The translations under genes and the position numbers were made by a program. The notes under the pieces are model-generated. The model was not told the origin of the DNA, did no database searches, and saw only the letters and a program-made list of their open reading frames with translations. Positions 46,268 to 61,210 of a DNA stretch of 64,000 bases are shown here, piece by piece (within the stretch, counting starts at the first letter, position 1; each line of letters opens with the position of its first letter). Source of the stretch: Mortierella alpina (taxonomy: Eukaryota > Mortierellomycota > Mortierellomycetes > Mortierellales > Mortierellaceae). The stretch is from NCBI GenBank assembly GCA_029449245.1, contig JANATF010000006.1, forward strand, positions 1,054,001-1,118,000. Reading direction: 5' to 3'.

Positions 46268-48028
46268 ATGTCCACGCCGCCTCTTCTCCGCCTCCAGATC
46301 AACGGCATCCTCCTGTCGACCCTGCTGTTCGAATGCGCCAATGCACGCGTGGATTATGTACAGACACCCAAACGCTGACTTTCGTCTGAACGCACATGTG
46401 GGGTCTGACTGGACTGACTGACGGAACTCTCTTTTGCATCAACACCGCTCCATGTCTTTTTAGGAAGGACTGATACTTGGAGCCATAGTGTGCAAGACCC
46501 GCTCAGTAGTCGATGACACCTCGGACACGCGCATCAAAACCGTTTATACCACCATCGGTAAAAAAAAGAGTCGTTACAAGAACCTTGGACTTGAAACTGA
46601 CTTGACTGGAAGGTTAACAGCTGCTGTTACTTGATGCACGGCATTTTTCACAGTTGTCCAGGGAGTATATAGGCTGGAGCCCAACCTACCAAAGTTTTAC
46701 ACGCGATCAGGAGATATCATCGAGTCGGTTCTTGAGAACTACAACATTCCATCCAATGTACGGTTGCCGCTGGAACACGGCCCCTTTTCACAGAAAGAAA
46801 GCCTGGAGCAAGTGCGAATGAGGACTGACGCTCTTATGCTTCGTCACTATCCAATCCATGATACGATGATAGCTCTCGGTTCTCGGATACCTCAAGTACA
46901 GGAGGACAGAGTCGCACGAGCTCTCACTCCGGGATAGAGCGGTGGCACTCAAACTCAAGCAGCATCTGGAACGGAAACGTGCCCTTTCTTCACCCATGTC
47001 GCCAGCATTGCCGTCGTCAAATCCATTCGCAGCGCAACAAGAACAAGAGAGCCCAGAGCCATTTCCAGTCTCGATGGCGCTCTTTACTGCAAAGACCAAC
47101 GAGAACATGTCGACGCATGACTACCATTACACATTCTGGTGTATAGGAGACGATGAGAGGTAAACCCATAGCGATATCGTGGTGTGCTCGTGAAAGACAT
47201 GCCTCATTGGTGGTAGTACCGCAATTAGCTGACTTCTGAGCCATATATCCGTGGTGCCAATATTAGTTCGTTCGAGGCGATACCGGTTGAGGTCTCCAAC
47301 ATGATCGAAAGCCCACAAGAGGATTACCAGTCCTTCCAGTCAAATCTCGCCATCAGTGCATCAAGGTAGCTTGGAGTGCCGGCAGCGGCTCTTCTTCCGG
47401 CGTGGAGCTAGGAGTACAAAATGACGCTTTGACTGACCGTTGGCTTGGCTTTGTAGACACGCTGCGAGCATAGGAATGATAAACACTATCAGGGCTGTGC
47501 CGAGCACAGTACTCATCGACGGCCATGAGGCAATGTACAAGGATTCGTTCGAGGCGACACAGGTATGCAAAGAGTTCCTACGCTACCAAATCAACATTGC
47601 AAGTCGATAGCCAACTCACAAAAACAATCCTTCTGTTGGTCTTCTAGTCGCTGACCAATAGTGTGCTGGCTTCAGAATTGAAGGTCGGCCAGGCGCTAGA
47701 GGAGATCGAGAGACTGAAAGAGCAGGTGGAGCGCGCAAAGTTGGAAGCGAACAAAAGAAAACGGGAGCGGGAGCAGAAAGTGAACAAAGGTCGAGACCAT
47801 CGTCAGCATCCCAATCAGCAGCACCAACCACATCAGCATTTACAATCGTCACCACAGCAGCAGCAGCAGCATCAGCATCAGCAGCGACAGCCGCCATCAC
47901 GGCAGCTCAGTTTATCGCAAACCCATGTCGCCTCAACGAGCCCTAGTCCAGCAATCCCACCTCGGCCCGATTTCTACTCGTATGGTTCTTCCAATTCCGT
48001 AGGGTCGCCTCCCGATCTTCTCTACTAA
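46268..48028 (+). CDS. Abraxas/ABRO1-like MPN-domain protein (BRISC/BRCA1-A subunit family), 386 aa
   Basis: Seven exons: 46268-46357, 46464-46557, 46654-46757, 46873-47159, 47267-47365, 47457-47562 and 47648-48028, 387 codons. The first exons give MSTPPLLRLQINGILLSTLLFECANARVDY then EGLILGAIVCKT. This is the MPN-minus entry of FAM175 proteins, with the exon 4 VLGYLKYRRTESHELSLRDRAVALKL corresponding to the VGWYKFRR block of human Abraxas. A long coiled coil near the C-terminus (EEIERLKEQVERAKLEANKRK) and a Gln/His-rich, Pro-rich tail complete it. The MPN JAMM catalytic residues are not seen, as expected for this scaffold, which pairs with the K63-deubiquitinase BRCC36. No other BRISC genes are in the window. 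Confidence 0.78.
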
Positions 48029-48149
48029 TCAGGACCACATAAAGCGAAAGCGCATTCCTTTTTTCGCAACGAAAGGAAACTTGTTACAATATTGTGTTAT
48101 TTCATGATTTTGTGTGCTAGAAAGGTGCGCCCCTAACCTGGTCTCGGGG
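48029..48149. other. Convergent 3' spacer
   Basis: 121 bp between the stop codons of the Abraxas-like gene and the phosphatase gene; their 3' UTRs must be short or overlap. Confidence 0.5.
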
Positions 48150-50333
48150 TTACCACTGGATCCTATCCAGACTCTCGCGCAGACCCTTGTGCGGGTACAC
48201 GTCGCACTTCCACTTCCAAATCTCCTTCAGCGCCTCGTCATAAAGACCTCCCGTACCTTTGACATATCCACCGGTCTGTCGCTGTTCCTTCAACTGCGCC
48301 GCAATATACGCCGTCGCCACACTACCACTGCGCCCATTCCCATCCCGACAATGCACCAACACCTTCCTGCCCTGTCCGACCTCCGTCTTCAAAAACTCGA
48401 CCGCCTCCTTCAGAACCGCGTCCGAGATCCTATTGTGTGCACCCGGTGGCAACGAGATCACCTTGTGCTTGAACGACACTGCCTTCTTTTGTTTAGATTG
48501 CTCGTCATCGTCCATTCCATTGACTGCACTGCTGTGGTCACTCTCCAATCCTGCCGTCAGAGACCCGCTCTTGCCCGAGGATGTCGGACCCGACAGAGTC
48601 GAAAGTGCCTGTTGGCTCTCCCATCCTTGAGACCGCGATAGACTCGAGACAACCTTGCCGCTCGATGGAGCTCCGTTCTCCTTTTCAGAAACAACAGGCG
48701 AATTCGAATCCACTGGAGCAGCACTTTCCTTTTTGGCAGTGGCAACATCAGAGGTTGAAGCTGAAGCTCCAGGCATGGGCTGCACAGACAGGGATGTAAC
48801 AGTTGGGGAAACAGAACTGATCTTTGCAGAGTTACCAGCAGATGTTGGGGGTAGTGTTGCAGCAGTGGCGGTGGCGGTGGCGGTGGCGGTGGCGGTGGCG
48901 GCAGCAGCAACAGCAGCAGCAGCCTTTTGGGCCTTCTTGGACATGGGAGGAGCAGCAGCGGTGATTCCGGAGGACGGTGCTGGTGGAAGGACTGCCGCAG
49001 CCGCAGCTGAGGCAGTGGATCCCTTCTTGCCATGCGATCCTTTCGTGGTCGAAGTACCATTGCTGCCATTACTTGCGCCATGACTCTGAGGCGCCTTAGA
49101 AGTCGAGTTCGGGGCTGGAGAAGTGAGGGTTGCTGTCGCAGGAGTGGCCTCATCCTGGGCATGAGCCTGGGCCTGTGCATGACTGCGTAACATTCCCTTG
49201 GGCTTGTCCTCTTGCTCATACTCATCAATCGACGTAATAGAGCTCATCGAAGGAGAAGCACGATTCAGCCGCCTGGAGGACTTGGGCATCGGGACAATCA
49301 TATCCGTCACCGAGTTCTTTCTCGTCAGCCTCGGAGCCTCCTCGGGCTCATTCACCACCGCCGCCAGAATCTCGTCCGACAGATCTCCAGGCTCATGATG
49401 CGCCATAAAGTCAGAAACCGATAACCTCCTTGGCAACCCTCCTCTCTCTGCATCATTTGTGCCGCCGCGTGCCTGACCAGACTCTGTAATCGCAGCAGCA
49501 TCCGCCAGGGACGAGACGCCATAAGCCGAGATGGATGACGACCTCGACAGGGCCGAGAACCGCTTCGGAGGCGACGCCAACGCATCTTTAGCTCTCGCCT
49601 GTTCGAGCCACACCTTCTTGTGCACATCCTTGTCGCTCTCTGGAATATTCTCATCAAAATCTAGCAAGTCGCCGACCAACGACAAAACAGCCTCATATCC
49701 AGAAATTCTGGCGCGGGTCGCGGCTGCATGATTGCCCAAATACAATCCTGGTCCGCCCACCCCTGCCCCGCCGCCATAGCCCTCTGCACGGGGTCCATTC
49801 TGTCCATAGACCAACACCGACTGAGGCCCGATTGTCCAGGAGCTGGATCCAGCAATGTTCCTCGGCACCCGTACCGTCACCTGAACATCCCCCGTCGTCG
49901 ACTCTTCATCGCCGCCATTCATCATGCGGTGGTGGTGGCTGTTCTCGCCTGTCGAGGCTGACCCAGTAGTAGAAGCAGCAGCCGCCGCTGCTGCCGTAGG
50001 CGCCCACTGCCATTCCGTCATATCCTTATGAGCCTTCCATCTCGCCGTCAGACCAAAATCCCCTCGACCCGTGGGCTGGAATCTGGCCGCAAAGACAGCG
50101 ATACTCTTGCCCGGAACCACATGCGACAGTCGCATAGGCACCGCAGCCCACACCTCTGGTCCGTCCGGGTTCAGCTTGTGAAGAATGTTGGTCCACACCT
50201 CGGCCACAATGTTCTGCGCAGGAAGGAAGTGGTCTTGAGGTAGCTGGAGTTCCAGTTCGATCGAGAACATATCAGGAGCCAGACGGTTCTGCCGCGAGCC
50301 CATCGCTGGCGACAACGAGTGAAATGTTGCCAT
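48150..50333 (-). CDS. Dual-specificity phosphatase-like protein with large internal insertion, 727 aa
   Basis: A single-exon gene; ATG 50333 (MATFHSLSP) is chosen over the open upstream frame. The N-terminal 150 residues form a beta-rich domain (MFSIELELQLPQDHF..., GLTARWKAHKDMTEWQW, VTVRVPRN), perhaps CBM- or C2-like. The DUSP core begins with LYLGNHAAATRARISGYEAVLSLVGDL (about 195-220), but the catalytic loop HCRDGNGRSG (C-x5-R, about 659) and the following VATAYIAAQL come about 460 residues later, against about 100 in ordinary DUSPs. The insertion is low-complexity: Ser, Ala/Thr repeat coded by (GTGGCG)6, and acidic patches. An N-terminal beta domain before a DUSP recalls laforin, but I cannot show glycan binding. 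Probably cytosolic; substrate unknown. Confidence 0.75.
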   Translation of the reverse strand: MATFHSLSPAMGSRQNRLAPDMFSIELELQLPQDHFLPAQNIVAEVWTNILHKLNPDGPEVWAAVPMRLSHVVPGKSIAVFAARFQPTGRGDFGLTARWKAHKDMTEWQWAPTAAAAAAASTTGSASTGENSHHHRMMNGGDEESTTGDVQVTVRVPRNIAGSSSWTIGPQSVLVYGQNGPRAEGYGGGAGVGGPGLYLGNHAAATRARISGYEAVLSLVGDLLDFDENIPESDKDVHKKVWLEQARAKDALASPPKRFSALSRSSSISAYGVSSLADAAAITESGQARGGTNDAERGGLPRRLSVSDFMAHHEPGDLSDEILAAVVNEPEEAPRLTRKNSVTDMIVPMPKSSRRLNRASPSMSSITSIDEYEQEDKPKGMLRSHAQAQAHAQDEATPATATLTSPAPNSTSKAPQSHGASNGSNGTSTTKGSHGKKGSTASAAAAAVLPPAPSSGITAAAPPMSKKAQKAAAAVAAAATATATATATATAATLPPTSAGNSAKISSVSPTVTSLSVQPMPGASASTSDVATAKKESAAPVDSNSPVVSEKENGAPSSGKVVSSLSRSQGWESQQALSTLSGPTSSGKSGSLTAGLESDHSSAVNGMDDDEQSKQKKAVSFKHKVISLPPGAHNRISDAVLKEAVEFLKTEVGQGRKVLVHCRDGNGRSGSVATAYIAAQLKEQRQTGGYVKGTGGLYDEALKEIWKWKCDVYPHKGLRESLDRIQW
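48865..48900. repeat. (GTGGCG)6 microsatellite within the phosphatase gene
   Basis: Six perfect hexamers, translated on the minus strand as alternating Ala-Thr, flanked by CAG repeats coding Ala. In frame, so length changes keep the protein open. Confidence 0.85.
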
Positions 50334-51291
50334 ATTTTTTATTTTCAGTTTTGTTGTTGCTGAGTGTCGCGGTTTGGAGGGAGAAAAAGGGGGGGGGGGG
50401 TCAGGGTAGAAGGAGAGATGAAGAAAGAGAAGACCTTGTGTGTGGAACAGTGCGCTTTCGTTTGTAGGGAAAAAAAAGTGGGTAAGCGAACAAGGAAGGA
50501 GCGGACAAGTTAAGACGCAACTTTGCGAGCAAAGTAAAAAAAAAGTAGTACGGTACAAAGGGATGTACTACTTATAGGAGAAATGAAATACTGTGTTGAA
50601 AGGAAAAAAAGGAAGGAAGAACAGAAACGAAAGAACAAAACAGCAAAAAAAAAATGGCGGAGAGGTAAGTACGAGATGAGACCCAAAGGGCGAATGCGAC
50701 AGGGGGGATGGTGTGTCTACGAGCGCAATGAGTTGTAACACTAGACGAGAGTTGAGTGGGCCTCGGAAAAAAGGAGCGAATGAGAGGCACACAGAAACCA
50801 AGAGAGACCGAGAGAGCTCGGCAACACCGTCGAGTAATGCGCACAGGGGAAGAAGGGAGGGGAGGGGCAGGGCTAGGAGAGGACAGAGTGAGAAACAATG
50901 CACAAGTAGCAGGGATGAAGATGCAAAGTGGTACGACGAGGATGATTATGAAAAAATAAGGGTGTGAGAAAACAAATGTTGATTCTCGGACATTGCAAGC
51001 CGTTTTGAGAAGGATAAAAAAGGGGGCGAGCATGACCTGCACAAACACCATTCTTTGCCAAATAGCGACTCTTGGATAGAGGACAATCGCCTGTGTGATC
51101 ATCGCTGAAGGGAGCATTGTTTACTCTCTGCCACCCGGGCAAGGAGGAGACATCGAGGAGGTTGGCAGCGAAGGCTGATGCAATGCACTGCGACTGAAGT
51201 CAAGCTCGGAATTTTATTACTCGACAAAGCAACAATGAACCGCAATGCTTCGGACCTGTGTCACCATTTTAGATCGATTTCGGAATCCCGT
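50334..51291. other. Intergenic: promoter of phosphatase gene and 3' flank of Ost3/6 gene
   Basis: 958 bp, purine-rich, with G10 (50390-50399) and A-runs. No supported gene. Confidence 0.5.
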
Positions 51292-52914
51292 TCAAAACAA
51301 GAGGCGGAAAGGATACCCTGGGTTCTTGAGCCGGAAAAAGTGGAGGAGTATGCTGTACATGATGCCGAACAGAGTCAACCACACCCAAATGGCGAGTCTT
51401 TGCTTGGCCGGGTCCTCAGTTCTGGGGACACTGCTTATCAACGAGATCACTGCACCACATAGGACCGCGTCTGCAATGAGAAAGTGAAAATACGTTAGCT
51501 CAAGTACATGAAAAGCCCAATCCCAGTCAATCATATGCCCTCATTATATTCCAGCGTCGATTCACAGGCGCCCAACAACACAAAAAAACAAAGTAATGCT
51601 CACAAGCAGTAATGTGCCGATATCCTGACACGCCTGTATGCGGCACATTGTAAACTGACATCAAACACACGAATAGCAAGCACCGTGGACAATCCCATCT
51701 TTTTTTTTTTCGCACGTCGGCATATACGTACACATGACCGCCACAACCTGCGTCTCAAGTCCGAACTGATTTTGGAATCCTGCAGCAATGAATCCAGGGC
51801 GGCCATCCCGACCTGTCATGGTATACGGCGGGTGGCGGATCTGGTTCCACATATGTCCTGAGATCATGACAAAGATCGTGAACTATTGCGCCACGATGTA
51901 GAAGTCGTCCAGAATTAGAATGTGTAAAAAAGCAGGTAATTCTTGCGAGTCAGCACTTGGTAGGAGTAGTAAAAAAGCACGAACTCTCGAGAGGCACTTA
52001 CCAAAGACAATGCCGCCCAGAGATACTTGCTTCGCATGATCTTGCCTGCCCGGCCATACAGGGTATGGCCCAGTGCAAACAAGCACGAAAATCCAATCGC
52101 CTTGATGGCAAACGCCAGAAAATCGAATGGCCGTTGGACTTTGAGCTGGACTTGAGCCTTGGTGCTCAGCCAGCTAGCGAATGGCTCTGCTTGGAACCCA
52201 CTATCATGAGAAATGTTTAATGTTTAACAAAGAAGAGTTTTCTCGCGTCAATCGCGTCAGTGCTAAACATGATGGTTGTTTGTCGGGAGCAACAGGATTG
52301 AGTATGCTATGCGTGTCAAAGTATGCCGCAGTTTACCTCTTTGCAAAGTCGTAGCGGTCGAAAGGAGGCGTCGAGGATATGGCGCCAGTGGCCGGGAAGT
52401 AGAGGACTGAAGGCGCACTGTTCATGTTGAACTTTTGGAACACGGCCTGTCCTACTTTGAAGTCGAGTACGCCAAAGTACAGTTGTGATTTGACAGGGAG
52501 CTTGGACCAGCCAGCGGCCGTAAGCTTGTACTCTGGATCGAAGTTTCTGTAGTAAACCAAAAAAAAAAAAAGAACAAAAGTACAAAGGCCTCAACGTCAA
52601 CAGCAGCTAGTTGAGGCGATTGTCCTCCAGAACAACTGCCAGATGACTTACTTGCAGGGAGCACATTGGAACTCGGGACTGAGGGCAGTAAACAGGATGA
52701 CCATCGAGTAGTTCCTCGGCAGAGCCAGCACCTCCTCGAATGCGGCAGAGTCGAGTTCGATGATGCCCCTGGCTCTTGATGCCTTTTCATTCAACTTTGC
52801 AACTTTGATGGCGAGATCTGCAGATGGGTTGGCTTCGGTGACGCCGATGGCCAAGAGGATGGCCACCAGGGCGCAGGCCCAAGTCAGGAAGGATGTCGTC
52901 GTGAGTCTTCCCAT
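51292..52914 (-). CDS. OST3: Oligosaccharyltransferase subunit Ost3/Ost6 (TUSC3/MAGT1 family), 333 aa
   Basis: Exons 52914-52652, 52546-52337, 52200-52002, 51882-51732 and 51470-51292, total 1002 nt. Signal peptide (SFLTWACALVAILLAIGV), then a lumenal thioredoxin fold with the redox pair FQCAPCK (C-x2-C, about 84-87) and FDPEYKLTAAGWSK. Four membrane spans follow: FLAFAIKAIGFSCLFALG, LSLFTIFVMISGHM, AVLCGAVISLIS and WVWLTLFGIMYSILLHF. The RHPPYT...GFIAAGFQNQFGLE loop between spans 2 and 3 is diagnostic. The subunit tethers glycoprotein substrates to the OST complex through mixed disulfides at the ER membrane. All splice phases close. Confidence 0.94.
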
Positions 52915-53123
52915 CAGGAATGAGTGTGTGAAATAGAAGGTCGCGAACAGGATGAAATGGACGTTTTTTTTAAAAAAAGACGCGCGCATCTGCCTGCAAG
53001 GTGTGACGCGTGTTCGTACGTTGGCAATCCAACCGCCCTTACCAAAACTGGCAGACAACAAAAAAAAAAAAAGAAAAGATGCAACAGAGCTAACTTTATG
53101 AATGTACCATGCAATCACACTCT

Positions 53124-56225
<3,102 letters not shown>

Positions 56226-56798
56226 GGCGTGGGTGTGATGAGTCCGTGTGAGACAGACAGGATGCAAGGAGCGGATGCAGGACGTGGAAGGGTGGAAGGG
56301 TGGATGAATGCGAGTGATGCAGGAGGGATGAGTGGAGAGAGAAGGTGGAGCAAGACGGCAAAACAAAACAAAAGGGAAAGAGCAAAGCGAGAAAAAGAAG
56401 CGCAGGGACTGACAGCGATCCCCTGTGCCTTTTTATCGCCGTTCGATCTCGTCTCTCTTTTTTTTCATATGCGATGCAGATGCGATGCGATTTGTCTAGG
56501 GGTGTGTGGTGCCTGGCTCTTATCTTTTTTTTTTTTTTTTTTTTTTTTGTGCTCTGAGATTCTTGCGCGGGGTAGCTTTTAGCTGTCGTGACTGCCTGTG
56601 CCCTATAGGAGCGGGCTCGAGTCATGAACATTCACACTGAGTGTCCAAACCTTCTTTCTTTGTTTCTTTTTTTCTCTTCTTTCATTTTTGTCTGATTGCA
56701 CCTTGCAGCTGCAGCATGCTACTGTGCTCCTTCCTTCGCTCTGCACACTACCAACGATGAGAGAGGGAGGGAGAGAGATAGAGGGAGAGAGAGAGATG
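56226..56798. other. Intergenic: promoter of ARG5,6 and 3' flank of HECT ligase
   Basis: 573 bp with a T-run of over 20 bases at about 56525-56547 and a GA-rich patch near 56760. No supported gene. Confidence 0.5.
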
Positions 56799-59700
56799 CT
56801 ATGAAAGATCAAACCCTGCCTGCGAGTGGATCGCATACATCAGCTTCTCCTTCAATCTATCACGACTCGTAAACGCCGGCAGCTTCAGCAGATTCATGCA
56901 TGTGCTGCTCGTCGGCAGCCGCTCCTCCTCTTGTCCTGCGTTGCGGATACACAGCCTCGGGTTCAACTCTGCAAACCCAAGGAGTGGGGGTCGTGCACAC
57001 GACGTGATAAACTTGATCAACAGCCGCCGGTCCTCCTCCTCCATCTCCTGCACCACCGACCAAAAATGCTCAATCGTCGGGTGTGTTCGTGAAAAGTTGG
57101 AGTACACCACGTTCTTTTCAAGATCCGCCAGCGAGATTGCCGTTTGCGTTCCACCCAACATCACCTGTAGCTCCTGTTGGTTGAACATCCACAACCACTT
57201 TGGGTCAATCAGATCTGACAGCCCGTAGAAGAACGCCCTGCACTGTCGGTCGATTTGTGTGTTGAGTCGATAGTGCGCTGTCAAGTAGATGTATCGGATC
57301 CTGTTCGCCCGTGTTACAAGCGTGTTGCCGCCATTGGGGATCAACTCACGGGTAATTGTCTGACCCATCTCTAGATATTCATGCAAGGAAAGAGCACCAC
57401 AAACCCATGTCAGTTTCGCCTTGACAATCATCCTGACCAAACACAAATATCGCAACAAAAGCCTTACCTTCGTCATCCACCGTAAAGTACAATGAAAGGT
57501 CCTCAACGTTCCCTTCATAATTCTTGAGAAACATAAGTCCTTTGTACAGGTCTGGATCCAGCGAGGGTAGATCGTCCAAGTAATTAACTTGACCAAGACA
57601 CTTGCCCAAAAAGAATCCTGCAAATGCTGCGTCAATCAGAATGCCCTCATAGAGAGCCTTGCCCAAGATCCGTCCCAAGAACTCGTAATGCTTTAGCTGC
57701 GTGGTCTCTTGCGCAAAGCGGTGTGGATTTGGATACAGCAGTTGGTCTGAAGTACTCAGGAACAGTCCATAGTTGGTGTCAAATGCCTGCAGCACCAGTG
57801 ACGTGAGGAACTCTTTGAAGACACCGCCGCCATCAATCCCCGCCTCCGGAATCCCATACTGGTCAATGAAGCTGATGGCAATTCTTCCCTTGAGTTTTGG
57901 TCCTATTTATCAACGGACAACACCAGGCATATTACGGTTAGAGAGAGTTACGTTTGGGCGTACTGGGCGACAATAGAGCCATTATCATGGATTCTGTTCA
58001 TCTTACCAAGGTGGTTGAGCTGCTCGTATCCATCCTCAAAGACAGATCCACGGTGAATACGTGCCTGCCCCACAGGAAACACAGGGGAGCTGGACAACCC
58101 AGGTGTCCGCTGTCTGTCCGACGATACAAATTCCCGGAAAATCGACACACGATCCTCGAACCGAATCACAAACGGGATGTTGTTGAGTACGCCCAGTCTT
58201 GGACTCAAGCGTGCCACGATGGAGCTCTTTTGACGTCTATCAGTTCTGCGGTGTCCTCTGGAAGGTTGCGCGTCGCTCATGGCCATGTCGTCTCCATCGT
58301 GTGCCTCCTGATCCTGCATGCCGCTCAGTACTTCTTCGTCGTGGATGACGGCCCGCTTGAATGCAGACATATCCAGAGGCATCGAGACTAACCAGTGATC
58401 CTTTGGACAAAACGATCTTCTGGAGCTATTAATTGTCGAATCAAAAGTATCGCCACCCATGGTCAGCGTTTCTATCCTTACTATCATGTATAACCACACA
58501 GTATATGAAAGGATCCAAGAAACCTACTCCCTCGAATGTAGCTGCCTCGTCAACTTGGTCACTATATCTCGCAGATATCCAACTTTGAGATTCATGGATC
58601 CTCCCAGGTTTGAATCCATGTTAAGAGCATTGTCGTTCCACCAGAGTAGGAATGCAACATCCTATATTGTGGGGATGTCATTAACAGGCGTCAGTAGTGT
58701 TTGCAAGAGAATAATTTACAAATAAAAGCATTCCCACAGGAAATGTGAAAACAGCGCTTACCCTGACAACGGACGACAACGTGATGACACTGGGAAGGCT
58801 GATGGGGTTCCTTGCTTCGTCGTGGAACTCGTCGTCCCCCATAGTCACTAAGATCTGACAATACAGTTCGGACACAAACGCCAGTAAAGTCCACGCCTTG
58901 GCATGCGCAGGGTCCAATACGGACTGGACGCTTAGTGGCGTATCCCGTTGCATGGACTGTAGCAATTGCTCGTAGAGAGGCGTGGACATGAATGCGTCCA
59001 TGAAAATTTTGATAATTGAAATCCCAAAAAACTTGCCGCCTCCTCCGGTTGAGGCTGCTCCTGTTCCTGAGGCAGCTTTTGACTTGCCACCAAATTTGAA
59101 GTACATGAGATTGCTGAGGATGTTGATCTTGTGCGACGGAAACAAGGTGATGAGGTTCAAAAGGAGCTGCGTGATCTCTCCGATGGACTCTGCAGAGAAC
59201 ACTTCTTTTACTCCTGCATCGGATCCAGATGGTGCTACCGATCCCAAGATATCGTTCAGATGATTGCTGTCATGCGCGAGGGAGAGCCACTTCATGATCT
59301 TTGGGTCTAGCTTAGCAGTTGAGGCAGCGGGGGCTGCAGGCGATCCGGGGAGTTCCTCTGATCTCCATTCAATGTCATCCATGTCTTCGTCCTCATCTGC
59401 CGCTTCTAGTTTGGAGGGAGATTCGATGGAGTCCTGCGGGATCTTTCCCAGCAAGATGGTGAGAACCCGCAAATAGGCGTTCGAAACTACGGAGCTCATC
59501 TTTGGGACGCGCTGATAGCAAAAGGCCAAGACGTTGGCCACTAGAGGTGTGAGTTTGAACTGTGGCAGAAATGCGACTGCTGAGCACGAGGTCGCCGAAA
59601 GGTGCAGCAAAATGGAGTCCAGAGGCAAACGCGATGTGAAGGCAGTCAAGGTTTCTATCGTCATCCGGTTTGGCAATAGCGGCACCGCCATGATATTGCG

Positions 59701-60773
59701 GAAGAAATCATCCACTGTCAATGAGTATTCTTGCGTCAGCTCCTGGGTCTTGCAGATACGTATTGACAGAAATAGTGCCTTTGCGATGGATGGTCGAGTC
59801 TTTTCATCTAGCGACTAGCCGAAGACGAAAAACTTCATGTTAGTATGCATTTCCTGAACATTAGTCACTACTTTCCCTGCAAAATAAGCCGCATAGCGGT
59901 AGACCACGTACAATCCTGCAGAGATATTGTGATACTTGAGAGAACACATTTGCGTAGAAAAGGACTTGGCAGTATCCTTTTGACACATCCTTTGCCAATG
60001 CAACATCCTGTGCTTGATGGAAGGATTCTGCGTTCGTGACGACGTCCAGCAGTGTTAGTACTGGCTCTAGCTCGTCCTCACTCCTAGCAATTATTACAGA
60101 TAACGCCATTCTTTGATAAGTCTTTTGTTCATCCGCTGTAAGGAAACTATGACTCGTACGCAGTATTATTGGCTTACCAAGAAGAGTGCCCTCCCAGTTG
60201 TGGGACAAGCATCATAAGCAATCGCCCCAGCATGATGCGCCATGCTGATTGTTGACCGAATGCTCCGTGGAAGGGTATACTGACAAGCCGGCTCTGGTTT
60301 CCACTGGTGGGCAGCAGCAACAGACCACAAAGCTGCACAAGGCGCGAATGGTCGTAGCGTGGACGAAAAAAGAGTAAAAACTTTTGAACCGCCGAGGTGG
60401 TGCCCTTAGCCAACTGGTCCAGGGATGCAGAAGGTGATGCCTGAGCTTGTTCTTGTAATGCGCGCGTCTCCTGATCCCAAAGGGCTCGCAGGTCTTGCCT
60501 CACGTTGATTGCGACTGTCCTACCGCGGTACCATGACTAGTATGTACTCAAACCGAGCATTAGTAAGCTGGTCACATTGCATGGGGGACAAGGGCTGATC
60601 AGGGAGGTCAAACATGGTACCTGAATGCGCTCTGCTGCTTTTAAACGTTGCCTCTCTGTTTCTCGGATCCTTCGCTCTTCCTGGGCCTGTCTGAGCAGCT
60701 TTTGCTTGTCGATTTGCTGCTTGTTCCCGCCGAGGTTGATTGTCCGTTTCTGCTTGAAACTTCCGTCAAACAT
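56799..60773 (-). CDS. HUL5: HECT E3 ubiquitin ligase Hul5/UBE3C family, 1119 aa
   Basis: Exons 60773-60621, 60536-60178, 60146-59912, 59814-58762, 58661-58528, 58425-58007, 57902-57468 and 57370-56799, total 3360 nt. The N-terminus MFDGSFKQKRTINLGG followed by a charged, IQ-containing helix (RRIRETERQRLKAAERIQ) is typical of Hul5/UBE3C. The middle is alpha-helical with an acidic stretch (EDEDMDDIEW). The HECT domain begins at about 700 and shows NNIPFVIRFEDRV, then GIDGGGVFKEFL, DLYKGLMFLKN and LIPNGGN. The C-lobe has TSSTCMNLLKLP, with catalytic Cys about 1086. The family is proteasome-associated and extends ubiquitin chains on stalled substrates. The exon 3 donor at 59911 (GTACGT) is the least certain junction. 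Confidence 0.93.
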
Positions 60774-60909
60774 TCTGCAGGTTCTACAGGGCTAGAGTTC
60801 TTGGTGTTCTTTTTTCAGGTTTGCAGCTGGCAATGGCTTTTCAAAACCGGCTGTTTGCACAAGTCTGTAAAGAGAGAGTGATAGTGAGAGAGTGTGAGAG
60901 AGTGTGTGC

Positions 60910-60966
<57 letters not shown>

Positions 60967-61210
60967 AGAGATAGTGAGAGTAAAAAAAAGGTGCGGGTGC
61001 GATGTGGGAGTGCTGGTGAAAGAGGAATGCGCGCAAACTGGGTTGCGCAAGTTTGTCTCGTTTTGACCAGGGACGCGCACGGCATTTTTTGTGACCTGGG
61101 CAGGGTATCTGATTTTTTTTTTTCTTTACTTCTTTTTGAGAATCGACTCCCGATGCTGATGATAATGAATTCTATTGTACAAGGTCGCTGTAGCTCAGTG
61201 CTGCTCAAGT
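60774..61210. other. Promoter of HUL5 with GT/GA microsatellite
   Basis: 437 bp between Sda1 (upstream, same strand) and Hul5. A (GT)n(GA)n tract occupies 60903-60962, about 130 bp upstream of the Hul5 ATG. Confidence 0.55.
60903..60962. repeat. (GT)n(GA)n microsatellite
   Basis: About 6 GT followed by about 23 GA dinucleotides without interruption, in the Hul5 upstream region. GA-type tracts in promoters can exclude nucleosomes; likely polymorphic between strains. Confidence 0.85.

Noticed and set aside
48557-49228. 223-codon minus-strand ORF rich in Leu/Pro/Arg
   Set aside because: It is the shifted-frame shadow of the phosphatase low-complexity insertion.
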